DNA from: Panagrolaimus kolymaensis
Lineage: Eukaryota > Nematoda > Chromadorea > Rhabditida > Panagrolaimidae
Assembly: GCA_028622995.1 (NCBI GenBank)
Contig: JAJQJQ010000021.1
Coordinates: 372,001 to 436,000 of the forward strand
Direction of reading: 5' to 3'
DNA length: 64,000 nucleotides
Translations under genes and position numbers: made by a program
In this document: one piece after another, positions 11,320 through 23,600 of the stretch
Layout: each line of letters begins with the position of its first letter
Position numbering within the stretch: the first letter of the stretch is position 1
The notes under the pieces: generated by a model
The model's input: the letters and a program-made list of their open reading frames with translations, nothing else
The model's database searches: none
Told to the model about the DNA's origin: nothing

Positions 11320-14300
11320 TTAACAAAAAGTTGGTTTTTGTTTTTGGGCTATCATAAATTTTAGCAAACCACTTAATTCAGGATTTTGGGATGGAAGAAG
11401 GTTTTGTTGTGGCAAAGAAAATGTTGACGATGAAGATGGGTCAGACGATGGTGAAACTTTGCTTATTGCAGTTACTCCGGTTGGAGGTTGTTGAAAATTA
11501 TGGGCTGAAGCGGCAGCTTGAAATTCATTTGGAATTAATCGTTGAAGAATATTTAAAATATTTTGAGCTGATGAAGAAGGAGGGTTTTGGATTGATTGTT
11601 GTTGCTGTGGTTGGGGCGATTGATGATTAAACTCTGGAATTTGTTGTGGATGTTGAGGAGACATAAGATAAACTGCATTTTCATCTGCATGATCTCCATC
11701 ATTTTTTGATTGAGTCATGGTGGTTGAGCGACAATTACGTCGACGTCCAGCATCTGTATGCATATTGGGATTATTGGAATGGCGATTCCTAAAAAATTTA
11801 ACTGTTTAATATGATGATAAACGGGATTAAAAAATTCTTTTTAAACTGAATCATTCACTCGAATTTTGTAAAAGGTTTGATTACACAAAAAAAAACTTAA
11901 AACTGCCAGTGATTAGCTTCGTTAATTCAATATCTCTTAAAAAAATTTAACTGATGAAACGGTAAATTTTTTTTTTGACAAATTATTTTGTTTTTCGTAA
12001 AAAAATCATTCAAGTTGAATTTATGAAACTGAGATCAAGAGACTTATCCAAAAATAAAAAGATTTTAATTTAAATATTTTTTTAAAACTGGAATTCATCG
12101 AAGGACAAGGTTAGGCACCAAAAAAAATAATATTTAAAAAAAATTAAAACTGTGAATCATCAGGAACATAGAATTTTAGCTATGAAAAATGAAATTTTTT
12201 TTTAATTATTTTTGTTTTTTAAAACTGATTACTCGTTTGAACAATGGCTATTTAAAAAAATCTCATACAGGTAAAAGGTTTATGAAACTGTTGATTCTAG
12301 AAAAGGGTTCAAAAAAATTATTCGAAATAAAAGATTAATCTTTTTTAAATTTTGTTTATTTTTTATAAAACTGTAATCTCTTTTCAAAACAGAATAAAAA
12401 CATGAGACCTTAGAAAGTTGTAAAAAAAATAAAACTGTGTATCAAAGGACAACCATATTTTATAAAAATTTAAACTGTTAAAAATCTTGAAACATTTTGA
12501 CCAATCATTTTGTTGTTATTATTTTTTTTGATTCAGTTTAGAAATGTCGAAAAAAGAAGAATATTGGTTATAAAACTGGTCTTCATTAATAAAAACATGC
12601 TCTAATAAAACACGTAAAAGAAAAAAAAATTTAATTTTAACGAATATTGAAAAAAAAACTGCGCTTTTTTTTATCTTACGATTGGCCAAAGCCAAATACC
12701 TCATAAAAATAATAAAAAGAATAAAACTGGAAACCACAAAGAAACTTAGCTATGAAAAAACTGACGTTATTTTTTTCATCAAATATTCTTCAAATTTTGC
12801 TAAGGATTCAAGAAGTCAATAGCCTTTATAAAAAAAATAAAACAAGTAAGTTTTATAAAACTGGGTGTCATTGAGAGGAATAGGAAACTCAAGCAAAACA
12901 AAAACTTTAAATTTAAAAAAGAGTTTTAAAACTGAAAGTTCAAGCCATTGTCGGATAAAGAATTAATATCACTGGAAATTTTCTTCCATCAATTTTTTGT
13001 TTTTGTTATTTAACTGATGATTCAACTGATCAAAGGTATTTAAAAAAACACAAAGGTAAACAACGGAGTTTATGAAATTGTGAGATAGGAATGGTAGTGA
13101 AAAAAAAACTCATTCATGATTCACATACTCTTTTTTTTTAAATCGTAAAATGTGCTTCATGAACGAAAAAAGCAACTATTTTATGAATTCGAGAATTTCT
13201 AAACTGAGTGATAAATTCAAGTTTTTTTAAACTGAGAAAGCTTTTATCTTTTCAATAAAACTGCTTGTCTATCAACTTTTATTTTTTATATTCTTTAGCA
13301 ACTAAAATAATCGGAAAATTTTAAACTGCTTTCCATAATGCAATAATTTCTTATTCAAAAGTTTTGTCGCGAAAAATTATTTAATAAAAAGAAACATAAG
13401 CACGTGTGTTTTTTTATCAATAAAATCAAAACATGAAAAACTGCATTGAAGACAATTAGAATTTTTTTAGAATTTAACTGAAAACCAATATATCACAGGA
13501 ATGTGGTAATCAAATAAATTTTAATTCATTTCAATTTCAAAATTGAATGAAATTTTAAAATGATGTCTAATAAATTTAAATACTACCAAAGCCTAACAAA
13601 TCGGTGCACAAAAAAGAAGTAAAATAAACTGACACCTTTATCTCAGGCATTTAAAAAAAATTAAACTATTTAAGGGAGAAGAAGCCTACTATATATATAT
13701 TTTGAATAAACTGGAATTTGGTGAGTATGCGAATATTTTTATTTCAAATTTTTTCATAAATTAAATCAAAGTTTTAAAACTGTTAGCCAATTAAATTCAC
13801 GGGTTTTGAATTTTACGTCTTTCATAAAAACTGTGGAATAAAAAAATAAAGAGTATTCTTTCTCAAAATTATACTCAATAAAATTTTTTTAATTTTTGTT
13901 TCCAATTCTAAATAGCTAGTCACTTCAAAAAATAAAACTAAAATAAACTGTTTTGTAATCATCAAGTTTTTTAAAGATGAAACTGAGTATTTTGGGATAT
14001 TATCAATTTTAAAAAAACTGGCATTTGAATTATTCGAGGATTTTTTTAATTTCAAATTTTTCAATAAAAATAATTAAGTTTTAAAAAAATTTTTTACTCA
14101 CCGACTCCTTTTGGAAGGAAATTGTTTCATGCATCCATGAACCGTGCAAATGTGCATTTCACGAAGATGAACGGAACTATTATGAATTTTGAGGGCGCCT
14201 TTATCACAAAAGGATTTTTGACATTTTTCACATACCACTCGTTTTTTAATGCTTCGAAGAGATGGCTTTGTTGTTCCTTCTTTCTAAAAAAATGTAAAAA

Positions 14301-17300
14301 AATAAACAGCGTCAGAGAAAAATTTTTGTTTTAAATTTAAAATTAATTTAGGAATATCAAAAAAAACTGCCATCAAAAGTACTTTTATAGTGAAAAAACT
14401 GTCTTCCAAAAATAATTTTTTCAATTGAAAAAAACTGCGAGTTGTTTACTTAGTTTTAAAAAAAACTTACTTCACTTTTAATTGAAAGTGAACCCATATC
14501 ACTTCGAATATCCACGGAACTTGTTTCATCAGTGGTATTTATACTTAATTCAGATTTAGTTGGACTTGAAACTCCAACACTGAATGGGAAACTATCTCTT
14601 CGTGATGGGGCTTCTGAGAGGTCACCATCATCTGGGGATGGATCAGTAGGGTGATGTTGATGGGAGACAATAATAGGATCATCATCATCAACTTGCATTT
14701 TAAAATTATCAACATCGTCTGCTTTTTTATTAGCCAATGAAATTTGTGTTTCATTGTTGCCGCCAACCAAATGGAGACTCGTATTATTTGGAGCCAACGA
14801 AGCAATATTAGGCATTTCTATTCCATTTATGGGTGAATTAATTGATGCATTAATTAATGAAACAAATATCGTTTGAGTTAATGATTGACGAAGGGTATCA
14901 ATAATTGCAATATAATTAGGAAAATTATCCCTCGCTGAATTTAATACTTGTAAAGTTGTGGGTAAATTTGCACATCGCCATGTCGTCGTTGTCGTCGATG
15001 TTGGTGGTTGTGATGGATTTGGAATTGGTTCAGTTGGAGGAGAATTTTTTTTATTTGAAGCTGATGAAATGATGCTTGATATCTGGAATAATGAGGAGGA
15101 CATAATAAACTGAATCGAATATGAGAATATAAGCTGTAGAATTAAATATAGGAAGATAGAAGTTTAGAAATATTGGCAGCTAAGTATTAAGCAAAATATT
15201 TAAGAATAGAAAGAAGAAACTGCGTGAGGAGTAAAACTGATCAGGAGGTTTGAAACTGGACTTCGATGAGCTTAATTTTGAAGCAAAGAAAACAAAATAA
15301 CTCTAGAATGTGGCGTTGAAGATATAAATTTAAACTGCAGCTTCTTATTATGAGGTTAAAGTTTAAAAGCTTCTTTTTTTAAAATAAAATTTCGAAGCAT
15401 AAAATTTCCAAAGTTAAATAAGCAAGCCAGATGAAGAGGGTAAAAAGAAGCAGGCGGCGACAAAAAATACGGAAAATGTTGTCTGCCAAGAATAAATAAT
15501 TTTTTTTATGTGATTCACTGTCGTCAATCAGCGCCACTGAGTCGAGAGTAAGCAAGAAATATAGGAAATTATGCAAAGGACACTAACAAAAAAAACTGTA
15601 GATGTGTGTGTCGATATGACTTTTTCACTCATACCATATCTTTATTCTTTCTTTCTTTTTTCATAACAAAACTGTCAAGAAGCCAAGCCACAGAAAAAGT
15701 AGGCGGAGAGCAAAAAATATTTATGTGATATTTATGTATCGTCAACTTTTGTGCTTTTTATTTTTATTTTACTGTCGATCACAAAGACGACAAAAAAAAA
15801 GATTCGCATAAGCATGGAGGAAAGAAAAAAAATTATGAATCACTGACACCTCTCTCTCTTTTTTTATTTCTCTTCCGTTTTCTTTTTCTCTCCATTTTTT
15901 CTTTTTTTTTTGTTGCCTTTGCGCACCAATAAAAAAAGACCGGGTTATGTAAGCTATCAGCTTGGCAAAAAAAAAAACCACTGCGACGATTTTTTTGCAG
16001 CAATAAAAAAATAAAATAAAAAAATGATAGTCCCTTTTCTCGGAAAAAATGCAGAAAAAAATTCCTGAATGTTTTTGCTTTTTCCTTCTATTTTTTTTGC
16101 GCAGAAAAAAAGAACTGATTTTCTTTTAAATAAAAAAAATAAAATATTCAGTCTGTTTGTTCTCTATCAATCTATTTATTTTTTTTCCTTTGTCTCTCTC
16201 TTTTTTTTTTACACATCGGAGGTCTATCATCTTCATCATCATATTTTTGCATCTGCGCAATGGCAGCAAAAAAAGCAATGAAATAAGAAAAAATGCTAGA
16301 AAAACTGAATATAATTTCTTTTCTTTTTTTTGTTTAAAGAAAAAACATATAAAAAAATAACTTTGCCTATCCTTGGTTGTTGCTGCTTGGTTGTTTTGGA
16401 AGAGAAAAAAAATGATGGCAGTCAACAGTATTTTTTTGTGACAGTGTTTTTTATGACTTTTTTTTCTTGCGCTTAGGACAGGTCTCGAGGTCCCAGAAAA
16501 AAAAAGAAAGAAATATTTAAAAGTGTTTATTACACATATAAACCCACCCACAACAACCATAACCATCGAGAAGGAGAAAAAAAACATTATGGTGGTTGAC
16601 TCTGACTCAACAACAAAAAAAGAATGATTCCCAAGAAGAAGAAAAAAAGGTAAAACATTAACAAACAAAAAAATTATGTTATATTTATTTGACCATCGAG
16701 AGAAGAAGAAAAAGTGAAGGAAAAGAAAAAGGAAAAAAAGGTTCATTTGCATAAATATAAATCATGGAAAATAAAAACACGATGATTTTTTCTTGAAGGC
16801 ATAAAAAACTGAGGAGTTTGCATAGCAGAAAGAAATTATTAAGCCATTTGGACAAAAAAAAGGCAAGTAAGTACAAATCTGAGCCACAAAAGAAAAAATC
16901 TCGATCGAAAAAGGCAAGCGATGAAGAATGGAAAAACTGATAGCTTAGATAGAGTCAAATTCGGAAGGGAAGCAGCGGAAATGGCGATACTGGAGGAGGA
17001 GGAGAAGTGATGAAGTTTTATTTTATTTCTTACATTTTTTATATAACCTCGCTTAAAATCATCAATTTTCCATCCGGTTTTTATTATAACTGCATTAATG
17101 AAATCCGTTGATAACCCAGGTAAAATAGTATCATATAAAAGTTTTAAATGTATTGGTAAAGCCTAAAAATATGTATGAGTTTCTTTCTTTATTTTTTATT
17201 TTTTTTGTGGTAAAAACTGGATCAGCATGTTATCCGGTGTTAAAGAAATGGTTTAGGTTTTTTGGTTGATTAAATATAAATTTTGATACCAAGTAGAAAA

Positions 17301-19375
17301 AATAAATAAATAAAAAATAGAATAAAACTGGATGTGTTGGAATTTGTAAACCAATAATAAAGATATTTTTTTTAAAATAAATATCTTAAAGATTTTAATT
17401 TGCGTGGTTATTAAACTGAGTAAACAAGGCACTTTTGAAAAATCAAATCAAAAAACTTTTTTTAATGCTTAAATTAGCTATAAAGAAAGTAATGAGACAT
17501 CCAATTTTTTTTAGATTATTATAAACTGTGGAACGTTTAGAGAAAAAAATTGCTTTAGATCTCAACAAAGCTTCTGATAATTTAAGGAAGTCATAAAACT
17601 GGATTCAGATTTGTGGGGATTAAACTGAAGAAAAACTTTTCAACGCTTCAAAATACCAGATCATTAATTTCTAAGAAACTGAGCGTTGATAACTTTAAAG
17701 GAATTTTACTATATAAGAAAATTGAATTAAAAAACGCAATTCAAGTCTTAAGTTATGGCGAAGTAAAACTGTGCATCGTAGTAGTGTACCGCAATAAAAT
17801 AAACAAAATAAAAATTTGCTTAGATTTAACTGACTTTTTTCCTTTTATTAAGTAAAAAAAAGTCTAAAAACTGCGTTGCGCTGTGATTAATGAAAGAAGT
17901 AAAATAATTTTAAACTGGATTTTCTTCATAAAAACGAGAAGAAGAAAAAACTGTTACAAATTAGACACAAATATAGCATAAGGGCCTAATTATTTCAAAA
18001 CTTATGGTTTAAACTGACATAATTAAATACAATATTTCTTTATAGAAAATTAAAACAAAGTATTATGCTTGTTTCAAGAAAAAAATTTTATAATTAAAAC
18101 TGTCCATTCATTCGAAGTGAGTAATTTTTTTAGAAAGCTTATTAAATTTTTAAAGACATAATAAAACTGCATTAAAGCGTCTTCACGTGGAATGATAACG
18201 TCACTATAAACTCAGCAGAAGAAGAAAAAACTGTCATATACAAAGTAAAAAAATATTAATAAAAAAAACTGAATAAGAAAGAGACTTTTTCGATCAAAAA
18301 GATAAACCTTTGTTTAATCACTTTTTTTAAAAATTAATCTTTTTGTAACCATCGAGTAAAATAAAAAAAAAGATGTCAATCCAGCTTACAGTAAACGGAA
18401 ACTTATAAAAAGCAAAATAAAACTGAAGAAGAAAAGGAAAAGAGATAATTAAAAAATAATGTTTAACTGACCAAGAATAATCAGGTGTTTTAAAAATATT
18501 GGAAAAAAAAGTTCAAAAATATTAAAAATTAGAAAGAAATTTTAAAACTGCGCAGGGTTTATGAAATAGGTTTAAGACATAATACGTATGCAAACGAAAT
18601 TCAAGATTAGTAATAAAAAAAAGTTTAAAAAACTGAGGCGACTTCAAATGGGATCCATCTTAAAACTTATGGCTTTTTAAAACTGAGTCTTTTTGTAAAG
18701 AAATTAGTAAATAATTTATAAAAACTGTGTACGATTTTGACATTTGTTTAAGATAAAAAGTTGGAAAAGAAAATTTGGGAATTAAAAAAATAGTAAATAA
18801 AACTGTCAAAATTTGTTTTATAATTCAAACTCATATTAGGAATTTATTTTTAAACTGTACTTGGTAAAGAAAGCCAAAAATTAAAGAATATAAAAAACTG
18901 TCAAAATTTGTAGATGAGCGAGAAAAAAAAAACTTACTTCATGCCCAATTAATGCAGGAAGAAGAAGTTCATCAATTTTTCGTTCTTCATCACTTCTAAA
19001 AATGCTATTAATATTGCCAATGTTATTTCGCTGTTGTTGAATCAACGTTGCTGTAGCTGCTGCAACCAACAATGTTGAAGCGGTTGAATTGTCTAATGGT
19101 GGAAGCAATGATGATGCCGCTGATGTTGAGGAAGTTGAAGGTCGTGAAGATGCTCCTGCTGTCATCGTTGATGATTCAATGGAAGAAAAGGAAGAAGATG
19201 GGAAGGAATTGAAAATATTATTATTATTATTGGAGTTTGAAAATAATGCTGATGCACCACCATCGACGATGCTGTTGCTGCCACAGAAGGCAGGGTTTTG
19301 GAGGGGTGTTGTTGCGGAAGAAGCAGACGAGGAGGAAGTTGATGGAGTTTGATTGAATAAGAGATTGACAGACAT
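11320..19375 (-). CDS. Disco/basonuclin-type C2H2 zinc-finger transcription factor
   Basis: Five exons on the - strand: 19375-18938, 17162-17034, 15082-14471, 14283-14102 and 11788-11320, frame-consistent, giving 609 residues. The identifying part is exons 4-5: finger 1 uses C411, C414, H427, H432 (CEKCQKSFCDKGALKIH) and finger 2 uses C439, C444, H457, H464 (HICTVHGCMKQF then SRNRHSNNPNMH). The sequence CDKGALKIH...LREMH followed by SRNRHS and NPN is the signature of Drosophila Disconnected and vertebrate basonuclin, nuclear DNA-binding regulators of development. The rest is low-complexity Ser/Thr/Asn/Gln, with a possibly conserved segment in exon 2 (LKLLYDTILPGL, TGWKIDDFKRGY). Only one finger pair is present, as against several in basonuclins. 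Finger 2 is split by the last intron at Arg454. Introns total over 6 kb and carry sense-strand CAGTT arrays. The start at 19375 is the first ATG; an upstream exon cannot be excluded. Confidence 0.85.
15083..17033 (-). other. Long intron of the disco-like gene with motif-poor island
   Basis: Intron between exons 2 and 3. Motif copies are seen at the edges (near 15108, 15219, 15234, 15253, 15332, 15594, 15669), but about 15.7-16.8 kb has few. That island is rich in poly-pyrimidine/poly-purine runs and scattered CG dinucleotides. Reading frames here are low-complexity Phe/Lys/Leu and are not credible genes. An intronic regulatory element is possible. Confidence 0.4.
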
Positions 19376-20680
19376 CTTTTTTTGGAAATTTTTATGTCTC
19401 CAAAATTGACGGGGCTTAAAACTGTAATATTTTTCCTAGTTCTCAACTTGACATAAGCATACCAAAAATAAAATTATAAACTCTAAAATACAAAGAATAA
19501 TATTTTTTATTTTCCACGACAAAAAAAAAATATTTAATCTCTGAATTACAAAAAAAAATAACGAATAACGCGGCACGCGGGACACGAGATAGATCAACCA
19601 TAACCACAAGAAAAAAAACTGAAAGCTGTAATATCATCAACGAAAGAATAAAAAAACATCTTCTATCTCCAAAAAAAAATATCTATCAACATCTCGCGCG
19701 CAAATATTTTCTCTGTTTAGAATGAGCAAAAAAAGATAGATAGAAAAATGAGAGAAATGGCAAAGAAAAAAATATGTAAACGAAAACCATAGAAAGAAAA
19801 AAAAAATATTGTCATGATTCAAAAAAAAATATAAAAAAATAGGCAAGCGCGACCACGAAAAAGGAATATGACAACAACAACGAACGAACACGACGTTGAT
19901 AGATAGATATCACGAGAAATACAGAAAGAAGCAAGCAAGCAACAGAAAATGCATTTTTTTACACTTTTATTTTTATATATTTTTTATTTTTTTCTGAAAG
20001 CAAGTAAGGGGAAAAAGGAAAATAAATAAAATATTCTATCATCATCGTCAGCTACTTCTTTTTTTTGTTGTATTTTTTAATGACAAAAGTCAAAAATATA
20101 AAAAACACGGTCACGATCATCAGTTTTTTTCTTAGTTTTTTTCTTAAACGCCTTTGGAAATAAGCCAAGCTTGTTTGCTGATCATTTTCAGATTTTTCTT
20201 TAAATAAAAAGGAAAAAAAGCTACGCCAAGAAAATGATGCCATTGACAAAGAAAGATACGCTAGTGATGATAAGCATAAAGCCATGTTTATGTTTTTATT
20301 TTTTAAATAATATTTTTTTTTTTGGCGAACGCGATCTTTCTCTTTTTTTTTGTTGTAAGCAAAAATAAAAAATAGGAAGCATTGAAAAATTAAATGACTT
20401 TTTTTTCTTCTTTCTTCTGGAAATGGACACCACTTTCAAATCGAGAAGTCGCAAGCAAAGGAGAAGAAAAAAAATAATGGTGACATTATTTATGATTCAA
20501 TTAAAAAAGCCAAAAAAAATCAAATGACATTTGATCATAGCTAATAAATAATATATGCGTGCGTATGTTTCAACAATAGCGCTTTTTGCTTTTTACAATT
20601 TGTCGCTGATTTTGAAATTTAATGGTGCTTCAGGGATTTTTTTGTTACTAATTTGACAAAGCATAAATTTAAATAAACCC
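19376..20680. promoter_or_regulatory. Presumed promoter region of the disco-like gene and array divergence point
   Basis: It lies directly upstream of the first exon of the disco-like gene. The last - strand motifs are near 19419 and 19617; the first + strand motifs are near 20121 and 20686, so array orientation flips here and the arrays point away from each other. The sequence between is purine-run rich with CG-containing patches (for example CGCGGCACGCGGG near 19569). No coding sequence supported. Confidence 0.45.
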
Positions 20681-23600
20681 TGATTCAGTTTTAATAATAT
20701 TTAGATAAAAATAAAATTTATTTTTTAATCAACAGAAAATTCGAGCAGTTAAACTTCCAAGATAAACAAGAAAGAAAGTAAAAAAAAATCGTCTTACTCA
20801 GTTTAAAGCTTAAAAAATTACTCTCCAATCAATGACAGTTTTTTTATAAAATTAATAAAGAAAAAAATTTGATAGTTTTAAACGAGCTTGCTAAACACAG
20901 TTATTTAAATTATTTTTTCTTGGTTGTCAAAAAAATATTAACAAATGACAGTTTAAAATATGGGAATTTTCTAACCCATCTCCTGAACAGTTTTTACAAA
21001 AAAAAATTAAATAAATGTGAAGAATTTTCTTACCAACTAAATTCGAATAATCCAGTTACTTACAAGTTTTATAAATGTTTCTCCTCCCACAATTGCCACA
21101 AAATCTTCCAAAAATAAAAATAAATTTAACCTTTTGTCACCTTTTTCCTTTCCTCCCCCACGCTTGCTTGCCAGTTTGATCGTTGTTGCTGCTAATGTTT
21201 ATGAACAACGTCAATGAAACTCTTTCTTTTTCTTTTTTCTTCTTTTTTATTGCAATCAAAAATAGCTCTAGTGAGAAAAGAAAAAATATATGAACCCAAC
21301 AGAATTTGATGATCGCTTTTTGAATTTTTTGGATCCAAATAAACACGTGCTTTTTTCCAAACTCAAAAAGAACAACAAAAAAAAGCGATTTGAAAAAGCT
21401 TTTTGGAGTTTGGAACATTGAAAAGCTGGCTCTCAAAAAAGAAAAAAAAAGAGAAGAGCAGTGGATAAAAAAAAGTGGTTGACTTCTTATTCATTCTTCC
21501 AAGAGTGAATGGATGGAAAAAAGAATTAGAAAAAGAAAATATGACAAATGATGCACACTTTTTTTTGTCCTTTCTCGATGTCCATTGCCAATATTCTCCA
21601 TCCTAGTAGTCCTCAGTTTTTTTTAATTTGATTTTTTCTTACTTTTCGAATGGACCAAGAAGAAGATGGCAATCGAATTGATGGTGTCACAGATGGGATT
21701 GGGCAAGGGCTCTTCATTGTCATTCAGTTAAATAAAAAACAAAAATAAATATGCGCAAAAAGTAAAGAAAGAAAGAAAAAACAACTGCGCGTCTTTGGGG
21801 ACTCAGTTAAAAAAAGATCCGGAAAAAAAACATAGCGCGGCGCACCCGGCTGTCTTGCGTTCATAAACGAGACGAGAATCAAAAAAAAAGACAGAAAGAA
21901 AGAAAAAAAATGCCAAAAGACTCGCCGTCGGTAAAGAAAAAAAATAAATGCGCAACAACAAAAACGACAGCTACGACCAGTTTTTGTTGTTGTTAGTTGT
22001 AGTTGTTCCTCCTCTTCCTAAAAAATGTGAACGCTTAGACTTTTCGCTTCAGTTTTCTTTTTTTCTTCTAGAAACAAAAAACCATTGATTAACTATTGGA
22101 TACTCCTGGCGGTGCACAGTTTAATTTAATAAATTTTGAAAAAGTAATGCAGTTTTATTTTCTAACAGACAAATCACAAAATCGTTTACTTTCAAATAAT
22201 AATAAGTTTTGATCAAGTCAAACATCGGTTCATTCAAGACCAGTTTTTTAAAAAATTATAATGGGTTGAATTCCAACCAATCTAGCATATTACACAGTTA
22301 GAAAAAAATAATAAAATTCTTGGCGATATTTTAATTTATCCACCACTAAAATAAGGTAAAGACAGTTTTAAATGAAAATTGTCAAATTAAAAAAATCAGT
22401 TATAACTTAATCAAAAAATGTAAAGGAATGAATAGTGTGAGTGATAGACCACAATGGCCTTCAGTTAAAATTTTTTTTCCTCGAGAGTTTTGAATCAAAA
22501 TCCTTTTCACTAAAATAACAAAAACGCTCATTCAACTTTTTTTTCTATTTTTTTATGCCCTTAAAATTAAAGTTTCTTCAATATTCGAACAAAGTGGAAG
22601 TCAGTTTATTATTCTTATTATTTTTTTATCCAGAAATTTTATTTTGCCACCCCACCATCAAGCAAGAAAAGATCGTGCAGTTTTATTTTTGCGCATTAGA
22701 AAAAAAAAGTTCCTAAAAGCATTCTTTCTTCTCTATTTTTATTGAGAGAAAAAGAAAGCCCTAGTCCTGATCGGTGCCTCAGTTTTTTTTCCAAATGTTT
22801 TTTTTTTTTTGCCTTATTGACTGCGTTTTTTGCGCCGTAATAAAAAAAAACAATAACACAAAAAGCTTACATTAATTACTCTCTGACACTTGACTTGTTG
22901 TTATCCGCAAAAAAGACAGAAGAAAAAGAAGAAGACTGCGCGCAGTTATCGAAAGTTGAATGTTAGATTGTACCAAATATCAAGCAATCGTGTAGTGAAC
23001 AGTTTAAAATATTCCATATGAAAGATCAGTTTAAACATGCTGAATGAGTTTTTTTTACCTCTTCAAATAAAAATAAAAACATTTAGGTTAAAAGTTTTTC
23101 AGAAAAAACTTTGTCAATCAAAGCAACAATAATTATTTAACCCATCCATTTCGAAACTTTTGATTTTAAAAAAATAAACTTGAACCCGAGGATAGTTTAT
23201 TTACACAGTTTTTTTTCTTGAATAATAAACCCTTATTCTTTAAAATATTTTTTTTAAAGGCCAATAAGATAAGCCAATTAATTAGACGCATTCGCTCAAA
23301 ATATCAATAATAAAAGATTTCTATATATTGTTGGAAAAAAAACAGTTTTAAAAACCTTGTGGAAAGATATTTCCAAGAAACAGTTAAATATTTTTAATAA
23401 ATTAAAAAACAAAAAATGAAATAATAAATAAACCTGCAGTTTTAATTTATTTATGGGAGTGTCAGTGATATTTAAGAATCCCAAAGAAAACGCATTAATA
23501 GTGATGAAAGGATTCCAGTTTTAAAAATCTAAGATTAAATTTTAAAATCCTAATTTTTCCACAACATAAAGCAAAATAAATATTGTGCAGTTTTAAATTA

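Larger units (their letters stand above)
6431..19625 (-). repeat. Reverse CAGTT motif array, domain 2 (whole extent)
   Basis: The array spans the ShKT intron, the following intergenic DNA and all large introns of the disco-like gene. In 11800-13010 I count 19 AACTG at 11800, 11844, 11901, 11950, 12027, 12086, 12148, 12223, 12286, 12369, 12433, 12473, 12574, 12658, 12725, 12759, 12859, 12929 and 13010 (spacing 34-101, mean about 67 bp), against one CAGTT. At the base composition here I would expect about one copy per kb per strand. Exons are nearly free of it; one copy lies in exon 5 of the disco-like gene near 11670. The density drops at 15.7-16.9 kb. Confidence 0.85.

Noticed and set aside
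16126..16752. A - strand frame of 208 codons (Phe/Lys/Leu-rich)
   Set aside because: Low-complexity product of A-runs and T-runs inside an intron of the disco-like gene; no domain, no splice support.
1..20000. CAGTT as 3' splice sites (CAG followed by exon)
   Set aside because: Actual acceptors in these genes mostly end TTTTTAG or TTTCAG at other positions, the motif is antisense in the ShKT gene, and sequence after it is not coding.
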